From Schizochytrium sp. TIO01 (Eukaryota > Sar > Bigyra > Thraustochytrida > Thraustochytriidae): a stretch of 64,000 nucleotides of DNA. This document shows, one piece after another, positions 22,046 through 32,432 of the stretch. How positions within the stretch are numbered: position 1 is the stretch's first letter; every line of letters begins with the position of its first letter. The stretch is taken from positions 4,035,040 to 4,099,039 of the forward strand of contig SMSO01000035.1 of assembly GCA_004764695.1 (NCBI GenBank). The letters are read 5' to 3'. A program made the position numbers and the translations under genes. Under the pieces are notes generated by a model. The model made no database searches. It saw only the letters and a program-made list of their open reading frames with translations, and was not told the origin of the DNA.

Positions 22046-23457
22046 ATGTCTCGCGACGCAGGATACGACCGCTAGTACGTTTAGGAGGATTGATCACCAA
22101 TGATGTTTCCGCACCACGAGTCCTGGGCACCGTCTGTTGCGTGTGATCACGAGATGCATGGATCATGAGGTGGTGTAGCAGGGATGGAGGGATGGACAAC
22201 TACAATTGCGCACATCCAAGGCGGCAAGAAAGCCCTCGCAGTAGAGTTTGGATCAAAACTCTGAACAAGAGGCTGATGTAAATCGTTTAAAGGTTGATGA
22301 CGTGCAAAAAGTTGCATTGAAAGTTACAAAGTGCTCGATCAGTATCTTTGGGGATCTTGGAATGTGCGTTGGGAAACATGACGATGAGGTTGAGACTGAC
22401 GAAACTTGCATGGTTTGGTTTTACTGTTTGTTTCTAACGCTCCTGTGTTTTGTTTGTGGACTCTTTTGTGAACGCGTTGGGCGAACTTGGAATTTTATTT
22501 TGCTCTCTATCACAGCTTGTCGATCTTCAGCCCAGAAGGTCGTCTGTACCAGCTCGGTAAGTTCTATAAACAACACTAGAAGAGGCTCGGCTCTAATTCA
22601 TCCCTCTAATATTGAAATACAATTTCTGTTCAAAAGAGATCACGAAATGAAGAGCTGTTGACTAATTTTGACCGCATTGTTTCGGCTTTATTAATTTGTC
22701 TCTTGCTTTGTGCATATTATTATCTCTGGTTTTCTTATGGCTGGATATACGACACTCGCAAACACGTGGGCACTCATTTTGAAATTTTTGTGGATCTACA
22801 GAATATGCCAAGAAGGCCGTAGAGAGCGGTGGTCTCACCACCGTGGCTGTACGGGGCCGCGACAGTGTGTGCCTCGTCACCCAGCGGAAGGTTGAGGACA
22901 AGCTTATTGATGCTGCTTCTATGACCCGCATGTTTAAGATCACACCAAAGATCGGTTGCGTAATTACCGGTCTTATCGCCGACGGTCGCTCCCTCGTGGC
23001 CCAGGCACGACAGGAAGCTTTCAACTTTGAATACCAGAACGGCTATGCTGTCCCGTGCGCATACTTGGCTCGGCGTGTGGCTGATATTGCACAGGTTAAC
23101 ACCCAGCATGCTGGTCGCCGTGTCATGGCTGTAGATATGATTTTTTGCAGCATCGATGATGAGGATGGTGCACAGTTGTACCACGTCGACCCTGCGGGAC
23201 ACTTCCACGGCTACCGTGCTACTGCAGCTGGCGGTAAGGCGCAGGAGGCTGTTTCTATCCTTGAAAAGAAGGATACCGACTCGATGGACCTCGAGACTAC
23301 CATTCAGACTGCTATCATGACCCTCCAGACCACTGTGTCTGCCGACTTCAAGCCTGAGGAGATCGAAGTTGCGGTTGTTAAGACCGGCGGAGATTTTGGC
23401 CTTCTTGAGGACGCTGAAGTCGAGGAGCACCTCACTGCCATCGCGGAGCGCGATTAG
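22046..23457 (+). CDS. PSMA6: 20S proteasome subunit alpha type-6 (alpha1), three exons
   Basis: Alpha-ring subunit of the 20S proteasome core. Exons are 22046-22074, 22516-22556 and 22802-23457. Joined they give 241 residues (human 246). Exon 1 encodes MSRDAGYDR and two bases of the next codon. Exon 2 encodes LSIFSPEGRLYQL, the proteasome alpha-type signature, and exon 3 continues EYAKKAVESGGLTTVAVRG. The junctions restore the signature exactly. Introns are 441 and 245 nt with GTACGT...CACAG and GTAAGT...CTACAG. Downstream, FKITPKIGCVITGL, YHVDPAGHFHGYRATAAGGK and DFKPEEIEVAVV match PSMA6, and the protein ends in AERD as in the human protein. The third exon avoids TTA, CTA and TCA codons, as expected for high expression. 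Confidence 0.95.
22075..22515 (+). other. PSMA6 intron 1 (441 nt)
   Basis: Donor GTACGT, acceptor TATCACAG; phase 2. Inside, at 22248-22400, a frame reads DVNRLKVDDVQKVALKV and looks protein-like, though it has only a TTG start. It may be insertion debris. Confidence 0.85.
22557..22801 (+). other. PSMA6 intron 2 (245 nt)
   Basis: Donor GTAAGT, acceptor GGATCTACAG; phase 1. Splicing restores the QLEYA reading of the alpha-subunit signature. Confidence 0.9.
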
Positions 23458-24128
23458 GTTGTTGATCTTTTTCGTCTCGTCAGCTTTGCTTTCCTGACTA
23501 ACTCATGCATCTATACCCACCCCCCTTTTTTTATCTCTTTTGTCTCTTTTTTGCAAGCTTACTTTTTCTTGTCCTACTAACTACTTCATTTGGTGCATGC
23601 GAGGAGTAGGTCCTTCTCATATTTCACTATCTTGCTCACTTGAACAGCGCTTGACTCCGACTCGAGTATATTTAGGTACGTGTCTCTTTCAATTTGAAAA
23701 CGGAGCATGTTAGCTTTGATTTTTTTTATCCTGTGAATGTAAATTGCAGACACAATACGGGCCTCAAGGCCATCATTTGAACACTATTCAAGTGCATTAT
23801 CTCTAAAACCTTTTTGTGCAGGGGATACCTTCTTCAAATACTCGCTCATATCCTCCCCCAGTCAATCATGGCAAATGGCTCTCACAAGAATCAGTCTCCC
23901 TGAGCTTAGCTCATCATTTGCCTGCCGTGCCTGAGAGACCATCATCATTTACCTAACGAGTACTACTACGGAGGTGGTACAGCCTATTCAATTTTTAATA
24001 GAAAGCCTAAGGCTATTTAAGTATGTCTTACTTCTTCTTGATTGAGTGATCATTCATTATCCAAGGTAAGGTATCAGAGCGGTGCTGACAGCCTATTCAT
24101 TCGACAAAGACCAAATCTAGCTTCAGTG
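23458..24128. other. Spacer between PSMA6 and the flavin hydroxylase
   Basis: T-rich 3' region of PSMA6 followed by the leader of the next gene. No ORF or repeat of note. Confidence 0.45.
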
Positions 24129-26544
24129 ATGAGGGCCTCGCCGTTGGGCAGAGGTGCTCTTATCTCAGCTGGCCAAACTAGATTGCCTAACGCTTGCTCG
24201 CAACAGAGTGTGGCAATTGTTTCAATGACGGCCTTCAGAGCCTGGGGACGCAACCATGGCAGCTCGGTCTCAAGCTGGAAAGGAGCTCGTCTTTCACAAA
24301 GACTGAGGTCTGATCTCATCGAAGGCAATGGCAAAAATCAATATAGATTCTTGGCCTCCCGTGCGATTTCATCTGCATCCTTTGAAAGCGATGCTTCTAC
24401 GATATCGTCCCCTTCGTGGGCTTCCAGGAAATTACCATCTTCTCGGCATTTTGCTTCTTCTTCATCGCCAACATCTGCATCGATCAATGTGCCTTCACAA
24501 GTGCCTGTTTTGATTGCAGGCGGAGGTCCTGTAGGTACTCTGATGTCGCTACTTCTTTCAAGGTATGGTGTAGCATCCCTCGTTGTAGAACAAGGTGAAG
24601 CTGGCGGTGATGGTGCAGGAATGTCTGGCACAAAACTTGGGGAAGGCACTGTGCAAGGTGCTGCAGGTATAGATGATGGGAAACACCTGCCACACCCTCG
24701 TGCGCATGTGATGCATACACGAGCTATGGAAATTATGCGCGAGGTTGGCCTAGAGAAAGCCATCTGGGACCAGGTTCCGCCATCGGAACACTGGCGAAAA
24801 TTTCGCTACTGCACATCACTTTTGGGGGAGGACTTGGCAGAGATGGATCACTTTCGCACAAAAGAATTCAAGGCACTTGGCGACCTGAGTCCTTGTCGCG
24901 TAGCTCAGCTTTCGCAACCAATCCTGGAGGAAATCTTAACGAATGCAGCGCAGGAGGCGGCGAAGACTAGTCACGCACAGCTTCTCACAGGCCATGGCGT
25001 TCAGCGAATTGAGAAGACACCCGCAGGGAAAATTCGAGTTACAATTCAACCTACAAAGGCCTTCTACTAACACCCAAGCTGCCCCATTGACAATTGATGC
25101 GGACTATGTAGTAGGTGCAGACGGCACGCGCAGTACAATTCGCCGTGCGCTGCAAATTGTGTCACGTGGCGAGCACGACATGGAGTCCTTTGCAAGTATC
25201 CACTTTACAAGCAAAGCTCTCGGACGTGCATTGGCGAAAGAACGGAGAGGTGCAATGCTTTCATTCATCTTCAATCCTGATGTGATGGGAGTTGTCGTAT
25301 CACATGACCTCCGGCGCGGCGATTGGGTAATCCATGTGCCATTCTTCCCACCTGCACAAACCTTAGAGGACATTTGCGGAAGCAAGCAGGCATGCTTGAA
25401 CATAATCCGGCAATGCTGCGTACCGAACTCTACCCCTACAGGCGGGGCTGAAGATCCCCTTCATGACCTGGAGCTCCATACTGTCCGCGCATGGGGTATG
25501 CATGCAACCTGTGCAGCTTCATTCTCAGGCATGGACAACCACGTATTTCTTGTTGGTGATGCAGCTCACCAATTTCCCCCCTCTGGTGGATTTGGCGTAA
25601 ATGCTGGTCTTGTTGACGCTCACAATTTGGCTTGGAAGCTGGCCTATGCAGTACAGGGAAAGGCTTCCCCTAAGTTATTAAGTTCTTACGACCTAGAACG
25701 CCGCCCAGTAATCGAAGATTCTTTAAGTGTTGCCGTTGACAACTATCGGCGTGGCTTGCTTCCCGCAAGAGCCATGGGCCTGGAAAGGAACCTCGTAGCA
25801 ACAGCAGTTTCGATGCTCTCGCAGGGCGGTGCATCCCTACCTTGGGCAGGAAGTATTGTGGGAGGCATGTTAACCATTGGAAAACAGCATTTGCGATCCC
25901 CAGGGCTTGTGAGAGCTAAAGTTAAAGCCGTTGTTGAAGAAAGGCAAGAGGCGCTTCCTTTGCTATTCCCACGAACTGACAAAGGTTATCAATACTATCC
26001 AGAAGCTGGTGCTGTCTTGGCGGATTCGAATATTGTCGATAGGACTCGCCGCGACCTCCGCCCTAGCGACTTCTGGCTAAAACCTAATCTCCCAAGAGGG
26101 AATCAGACTGAATTCACCCCGGACACACAAGCAGGGAAAATGCTTCCCCATGCCTGGGTCATCTGTGGCAAAACGAAACAGAGACTTTCAACTATTGACA
26201 TTGTCAGGATGAACTTGCCAAAGTTTGTTCTCATTCATTCAAACCCAGCTGAATGGAACACTATTTTGCAAAACCCAGCTATTCGGTCGCTCGTTGCCAA
26301 TGTTGCGCTCCTTCCTACTGCGTCCTTTGAAAGGGAAGCAACAACAGAAGACTCTTCGAGTACGAACTTTTACTACGAGGAAAATTCACCTTGGGAACGT
26401 ATTTCTCAGTTCGGCTCCTCAGGTGCTGTTTTGGTGCGCCCAGATGGCCACATCGCATGTCGGTTCAACTCTGGAGTGACTAAAGACAAATTGGAGCACG
26501 TGTTGAAGGCACTTCACCTCCATACCGCTTCGCCAACAGTTTAG
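24129..26544 (+). CDS. FAD-dependent aromatic hydroxylase (phenol 2-monooxygenase-like), one frame break
   Basis: Class A flavoprotein monooxygenase of the p-hydroxybenzoate hydroxylase superfamily: NAD(P)H and O2 hydroxylate an aromatic ring. ATG 24129 is the first in-frame ATG; the frame is open upstream from a TTG. A Ser/Arg-rich stretch of about 125 residues precedes the enzyme and resembles a mitochondrial targeting sequence. The Rossmann motif LIAGGGPVGTL lies near 130, the DG motif VGADGTRSTIRRAL binds the second strand, and VFLVGDAAHQFPPSGGFG contacts FAD. A C-terminal thioredoxin-like domain ends with VLVRPDGHIACRF, as in phenol hydroxylase and related enzymes. The frame shifts by +1 between about 25040 and 25066; ORF 1 ends at TAA 25068 and the other frame continues ADYVVGADG. 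Joined length is about 804 residues. The substrate cannot be told. Confidence 0.8.
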
Positions 26545-26568
26545 TACTAAATAGGGCTCTTGTTTTTT

Positions 26569-26573
<5 letters not shown>

Positions 26574-26609
<36 letters not shown>
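26574..26609. repeat. CT dinucleotide microsatellite
   Basis: About 18 uninterrupted CT units just after the hydroxylase stop codon, probably in its 3' untranslated region. Confidence 0.9.
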
Positions 26610-26613
<4 letters not shown>

Positions 26614-26991
26614 CTCCCCATCCCCCCATAATTTGGATAAATAAAAAACAGACCTGTCTCCAGTTCTAAGGTATTCTCACCTTGACAAGATATGATCTTT
26701 GCCCTCTAACTCTTGGTTTTGAGATACGAGACTTAAGAACGATCATTCAGCTGGTTCTGCTACTTACGCTGCTTAATAGCTTTGTCTGATTTTTAATTAG
26801 AGAACTCTACTTTCTCATTTTACTAAAACGTCCGCTGGAAGCGCCCATACCCTTTCAAAGGCGATGAAAGAACCAGAAGATAAACGAACAACAATCTGAG
26901 ATTGATTTTATCATGCTAGATAGCCAGCCCTCTGATTACCCTGGCAGCATCGGGGAGTCAAAATACACAGAAACTCTCATCGGCGATATCG

Positions 26992-27186
26992 ATGACTCCA
27001 ATTTACAAACCTTCGAATGCTAACAAAGTTATGTCGAAAGCAAGTTCACAGAGCTTCCCGAATAACCTATGTAGAATTAATTATATTGTATTGTTTGGAG
27101 TTAGTATGCTACTCTGGCTTTTTTCAATTTGTTTTAATCTTATTATCGATCGAGTAATCAACAGGCACCTAGATGACTGTCTCTAG
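26992..27186 (+). CDS. Possible 64-residue single-pass membrane protein
   Basis: ATG 26992. A polar N-terminus of about 30 residues, then one strongly hydrophobic helix (IVLFGVSMLLWLFSICF) and a short charged tail. A second short frame, from ATG 26913, overlaps it, so a small frame break may also hide a longer product. No family match. Could be chance in AT-rich DNA. Confidence 0.25.
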   Translation: MTPIYKPSNANKVMSKASSQSFPNNLCRINYIVLFGVSMLLWLFSICFNLIIDRVINRHLDDCL

Positions 27187-28153
27187 CAGGTCGTTTATTT
27201 ACAGTAGCTTCCTTGTCAAATCATTTCTATGAACTGCCAAATTAAGAATATATGTTTTTTTTTTGTTTTTTTTGTTTTTTTTAAATTTATATTATTATAA
27301 TTGAACGGACAAATCCACCGATGAATATCATTCTCTCTACACAGGGTCAATTCGGTTTCCTTAGTCAGCTCGCTTCCCCTGGGTGGTTATAGAATTACTT
27401 GAATCAATCTATACACACAGTGTTTATCGGGTGCCTCGTCGCCGCGGGGAAGGAAGCAATTTAAGTCAAGTCACCCAGTCTGATCATATTATACAGTGAG
27501 AGAGAGTAGAGAGATAGAGAAAAGACGAGGCTATGACAAGCAAGCAACGAACTCAGTGTTCATCTCATGTGCTAGGTATGCATGCACAATACCTTAAATC
27601 TACCAATCTTCTAGATTACTTATGTGGATGAACCTGAAACCCCTTTTTATTTCATTATGCATGTCTTCTCTAAGGTACTCGAAAAGAAAAGAAAAGAAAG
27701 GAAAGGACTGGACTTTCTTTCTCTTGCGATATAGCGCAAGAGAGACAATGAATATTCTATTCCTTCCTAGAACAGAGACTAGAATAGATCCGGTAGGTAC
27801 CATATTGTGTATGCTTAAGATGTTGTGTTGGTAAAGTTTGATAGTCTTTCATAATTTTAATCACAGACTTTCCATTTGCTCACTAGTTTGCTTTTTCAGG
27901 AATACAAGCAACCGTGGAGGAAGACTCGGACCTCGGCCAGTCGCACAGCAGCACCCAAATCACTAGGAGGGGTATCAACACTCGTGCGCAGATTGATTGT
28001 AGCTACCGCGCGAGAAGGGCTATCTTGCGTCGAAATCGATCGTTAGAGGGAGGAAAGGTCGTGTTAGTCCGCAATTATTAGCTGGTGGGTTGCCTTGTAC
28101 AGACATATTCAATATTGGCGCCTAGCTCATGATTTTATGAACTTGAAATCCAC

Positions 28154-29257
28154 ATGAACTACAGCTACTGCGCAGAATCTTTCTGTGAAACGCGAGGTTA
28201 TGGCTACTGCGCACCACGGGATGACTACCACCAAGGTACCAACTATGATTTTGTTTGTGTATGCGACTCTTATTGGGTTCGGGATGATACACATGTGAGT
28301 ATACATGTCTTTGAATGTGAAATCCCTCGGGTTGCCTGGCAGGTATTCACCTCCGTAAATATCGTTCTCTCTAGCATCCTCGTTTCAGTGAGTTGTGTAC
28401 TAATAGTTCGATACATTAGAGAGAAGCGAAAGTTGGGTGTTCCTTTTCGTCTTTTGACAGCTGCCATATTCCATTTATGCTATGACGTCACTCGCTTTAT
28501 TTCTTTGGAGACTTCAATCATTGGCTCATTGGCATATACGCTATCAACAGTTTCTTTTCTTGAGTTCTTACGAGGTTTTATCTTACAGCTTACATATTCA
28601 ATTTTGGACACTATTCATGTAAATCATCAGACCCACGAGGAACTTGAATCATTTTATTATATGATTGCTACTGGAAGTACAGCATTAATTTCATTAGGGT
28701 GTGTAACAATTACGTTTGCAAGGCTTTATGGTGTAGTTAAATATCTCGAGGATGATATTGAAGCTTTCAATAGCGGCAGTGTGGCTGCCTTGATTGGGTA
28801 TATGATTGGGATTCTAGGCGTTGTTCCCAGTATTGATATATTCACACGAAAAATTAGTGCCTCAATTTCACAATCAGAAGAAGCTGCAACTCGAGGCTCG
28901 TCTTCAGAAAACTATGTTGCCAAGCCTGCAGTCCCAATTATATTTTGCCTTAGCCGTGCACGGCGTCTAATGGCATTTAGCTCATTTATTGGTTTCGTGA
29001 CCAATCTGTTTGCTGTTTCTTCTTATTTAGGAGGTAAAGAGGCAGCTATTAAGTACTCGTACACTGTGTTTTGGTGTTCCCAAATTGCTACAGTTGCTAC
29101 GATGCTGGGAATTTCCAGGTTTTTTTTCTCCCTGACAAGACCGCAAGTTCACCCCATTGGTACGCGCTCGACCGCCTTTGAGGACTCCGTTCCACGGGAA
29201 CTCCCAGAAATCGCAGACCTGAATATACACAAGTATTCGCATGGAAGCGAGGTTTGA
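28154..29257 (+). CDS. Six-Cys/seven-TM receptor-like protein, copy A
   Basis: Unknown family; first of three tandem paralogues. 367 residues. An in-frame TGA lies 24 bases upstream of ATG 28154. The N-terminal region has Cys at 6, 11, 19, 35, 37 and 55 (spacing 4-7-15-1-17), an EGF-like pattern with a long last loop. Seven hydrophobic segments follow, roughly at 60-85, 96-118, 120-148, 165-190, 208-230, 278-303 and 315-335. DDIEAFNSGS sits before TM5, the family signature. The loop between TM5 and TM6 is longer than in the other copies, with a Ser/Glu-rich insert. No signal peptide is encoded at this start, so a 5' exon may be missing. A surface receptor or sensor is plausible but unproven. 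It is the most diverged of the three. Confidence 0.7.
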   Translation: MNYSYCAESFCETRGYGYCAPRDDYHQGTNYDFVCVCDSYWVRDDTHVSIHVFECEIPRVAWQVFTSVNIVLSSILVSVSCVLIVRYIREKRKLGVPFRLLTAAIFHLCYDVTRFISLETSIIGSLAYTLSTVSFLEFLRGFILQLTYSILDTIHVNHQTHEELESFYYMIATGSTALISLGCVTITFARLYGVVKYLEDDIEAFNSGSVAALIGYMIGILGVVPSIDIFTRKISASISQSEEAATRGSSSENYVAKPAVPIIFCLSRARRLMAFSSFIGFVTNLFAVSSYLGGKEAAIKYSYTVFWCSQIATVATMLGISRFFFSLTRPQVHPIGTRSTAFEDSVPRELPEIADLNIHKYSHGSEV

Positions 29258-30472
29258 TTTTGTAATAACACTTCCCTAGTTTCCACTACTCTTACTCATT
29301 TTGTCCCATAACCTAAGCAAAGCCTTTTCTTGGCTGTTAATTGCAGTTTTTATTTGACGTGTTTTTTTGTTTTCAGGGGGAGGGGGGGGGGAGATATTGA
29401 TTTCGTAAAAATAGTCTTTTGACATAAGGCTATCACTTTGGTACTTTTCTTTCCTTTCCGAAAGTTCGGCAATGCAAAGCATCACATCTATAGCATTGTT
29501 GTGAAGTTATGCAACCTCAAACCAGGACTGATCGCAGGCACGTTGGTATACTGTTAAACCGAGGCGCACATACAGAAGAACAGATATCAATACAATTCTC
29601 TGGCAAACAAGAAATATTTACTACTCTAAGTCAGCGACTCTTGCTCGTAATTTCAACGGCCATTCGGAATGCCTATCAGTCAAACAAAAACAAAGGCATA
29701 TTTTGATATGAACACGATATTTTAAAGCGTGCTAGATCTCTTGCAAATCAACACTGCACTGATTACTATTATGATTTTATAACTCAGAGTGCTGGTTCTC
29801 TGAAATAGTTTAGCTCTTTTGGGGCTACAAAATTGCATGCACTTATAGAAGGATATTCTCCTTACTGTTGTGTTTTCTTACATATCCCCCTGCCTTCCTA
29901 ATTATTTTAGCTATTGCAAGGTGTCATTATATCGTCTGGCAGCTTTTACTAATGTTGTAACTACCTGAATTGGGCACCTGCTTTGCTATACTCTGCCAAA
30001 GCGCCTGCATATATTCTGTTTATTATACATATTTGAAGTTATAACCAGATATAATTTCATTGCTGACTGGTTTAGTGGCCTGAACAAAGTTCTCTCTTCT
30101 ACTCAAGCGTAATGAGGTTAAAAGCTTGCTTAGCTAATCATTGCATTGAAAATGTGGAACCACGGGAAGCGACTGGTACAATCAGCGAATCATTGCACAC
30201 TCCCAAATTTGGTCCGTTGAGGTGTGCACGAAGAGGGAACCTACTAGGAAGAAAATTATTCATATATAGGTATGGTATATCCTCTTTTATTTTATTTTTT
30301 TAGTGCTTGCATTGAGGCCCCGTATCAATTCTCTTTTTCAGTAGCTAGTAGACACAAAATAACAAACCAAGAGGAGAATAATAATGTACATGAGAGCTGA
30401 CTGTGTCAGCTGGAGTGTAAACTCTACAGACAACACCAAACTTATAAGCATTGTCCGATTCGATTTTCTGGT
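29258..30472. other. Spacer between receptor-like copies A and B
   Basis: AT-rich, with a G-run at 29383-29391. No ORF is supported. The promoter of copy B, and perhaps a 5' exon with a signal peptide, should lie here, but I could not identify a convincing exon. Confidence 0.4.
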
Positions 30473-31534
30473 ATGTTGCCCCTCCTAGGCTGGCACGCTG
30501 TTCATGGAGTCACAATGGCAAACTGCACAGCCTCCTGTGATGATCTGGGAAGAGGGGTTTGTTCTTTCAGTGCTTCCTACAATACGTTCGTTTGTGAATG
30601 CAGCAGTGGATATGCTCGGGACACAATGCATTTATGGAACATACCGATTAGCTGCACAACTAAAAGGCCATTGCAGTTATTTCTGGATTTTATGTGCTTG
30701 TTGGTGTGTTTGAGTGCAATTGCTCTCTGTATTATGCAATACAAAAAAAGCATGGAAAGGGCCAACAATCAATCTCTTAAAATTCTTATCATATTGGATT
30801 GCAGTGTTGCTTTTGTACATATTCTTTTTGACGCATTACGGCTCGCATCGATAGATTTCTCAATAGTGGGTTCAATTCTATTCTCCTTAATAATAATAGG
30901 ATCTGTGCAGTTGTATAGATTGAACATTTTATACCTCGCTGACAAGGCATTTATACTTCTTCATGAAGATGTCACAAAAATCAGTGGATTTGTTACTTAT
31001 TACGCCAAGGTAGTAGCGTGGACCAGCAAGCTAATGGATGCTGTTGGCCTAATCATGGTTTTTGCAACTTTCTTGTCTGTCGATGGATACCTTCGTATGG
31101 ACATTGAAGCCTTGAACGAAGGCAGTATTTTTGTCATGGTCTTCTGTGCAATCGGAATTAATATAACCGCAATCAATGCTATCGTCTTCCTACGAGTATT
31201 TCTCAAGCTGATAAACAAAGATGTTTGTGTTGAAATGACAGAGCCTCAGCTTAAAGAGTTCCGCCGAAGGGCAAATGTAATGGTTTTTCTGTTAAAGAAG
31301 CTTTGTCAAGGTTTATGTGCAGTGAGCATTGCAATCACAACTGGATATGGCTTGCTTTTTAAAACGTACATTTTAGACGGTGGAGAGCTACCACTAGCAT
31401 GGATAATATTCACTGGTACCCAGATTGGTACTGCAGGTGATATTCTAAATCTTGCCATTCTTCTACCAAAATACTCAGCATTAGATGTACAAGGCGAAAA
31501 GATCAAGAAGGACACCATTCTATCAACATCCTAA
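30473..31534 (+). CDS. Six-Cys/seven-TM receptor-like protein, copy B
   Basis: 353 residues from ATG 30473. Cys at 18, 22, 30, 41, 43 and 61 (spacing 3-7-10-1-17), including ANCTASCDDLGRGVC and IPISC. Hydrophobic segments are at about 67-89, 101-123, 129-156, 181-203, 217-245, 270-296 and 307-332, giving an outside N-terminus and inside C-terminus if the Cys module is extracellular. LLHEDVTK precedes TM4 and DIEALNEGS precedes TM5, both shared with copy C. The TM5-TM6 loop is charged (MTEPQLKEFRRRANVM). The layout resembles a G-protein-coupled receptor, but no classical GPCR motif (DRY, NPxxY) is seen. Closest relative is copy C. Confidence 0.75.
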   Translation: MLPLLGWHAVHGVTMANCTASCDDLGRGVCSFSASYNTFVCECSSGYARDTMHLWNIPISCTTKRPLQLFLDFMCLLVCLSAIALCIMQYKKSMERANNQSLKILIILDCSVAFVHILFDALRLASIDFSIVGSILFSLIIIGSVQLYRLNILYLADKAFILLHEDVTKISGFVTYYAKVVAWTSKLMDAVGLIMVFATFLSVDGYLRMDIEALNEGSIFVMVFCAIGINITAINAIVFLRVFLKLINKDVCVEMTEPQLKEFRRRANVMVFLLKKLCQGLCAVSIAITTGYGLLFKTYILDGGELPLAWIIFTGTQIGTAGDILNLAILLPKYSALDVQGEKIKKDTILSTS

Positions 31535-32432
31535 ACACACTGAAGAAAAGCACAGCGAGCTTACAACACTTGCTCGCTAGTTTGGGAATAAGAGTAAGAT
31601 GATTTCATTAGCATTCTCCAATCTCATGTTGTATGATCAAATCTTCATCTTTTTACAACCTGCTGAATTATATGTGCTGAATGGTGCTCCAATGGAGCAA
31701 CCATCACCCTTCCTGGCTATAACTGTATATCATGCTTCATCAAAGCAACCAAGAGGATTTTTTTTCTTCTCATTCCCTCATTTTAAACCCCTTAGTTTTC
31801 CGATTCGTTTTTATATTTTCATTGTCAGTATTATGTGTATACATAGAGATGTCGACTAGACAATAAGATTCATATTTATAAGTTTGAGCCTAAACTATAT
31901 CATCATGCGTCTTGACACTGTACACTAGCTGGACCACTTTTTGAAAAAACCAATAACCTGGACTAGCTAGCTGAAATTTCTAAGTAGCTTAATTATATTC
32001 AGTTAACATATTCATTTAAATTTCTTTTATCATCGTTCGTTACCAAAAATAATTTGGTAATAATTTCTATAATGGTCAATTAAATTGACGAATGTCTTAA
32101 ACCTATATTTGTCTGATGTACTTTTAGACTTGTGCAATTACCCTTTACAATGAATGAATTTTCTAAAACCTAAACACTTCCAATTTATAGCCGTTGAGAT
32201 GTGAGTAATCAAGTAGCAGTAATAGGGACCTAGTAATTACTCTTATCTATGATACTGTATTGGCTAATGTGAAAAAATCATATGAAGCATAGCACCAGAG
32301 AACCCTGGAATTAGATAACCTTTTCAAGAACCCCTGCACTATAAGCTTGAATCGGCTTACTCGTTACCAGATGTTGACCTCATATAATAGAAGAACTTGA
32401 TAGTAGTACAGCAAATCAGAAGCGGAAGGCTC
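31535..32432. other. Spacer between receptor-like copies B and C
   Basis: Very AT-rich. No supported ORF, repeat or RNA gene. Confidence 0.45.

Larger units (their letters stand above)
26545..28153. other. AT-rich spacer with microsatellites
   Basis: Contains the CT repeat, a T-rich tract at 27251-27282 and AG-rich sequence near 27500. A small ORF at 26992-27186 is listed separately. No other gene is supported. Confidence 0.45.

Noticed and set aside
22774-23430. 218-codon minus-strand ORF over PSMA6 exon 3
   Set aside because: Same shadow effect; PSMA6 is certain.
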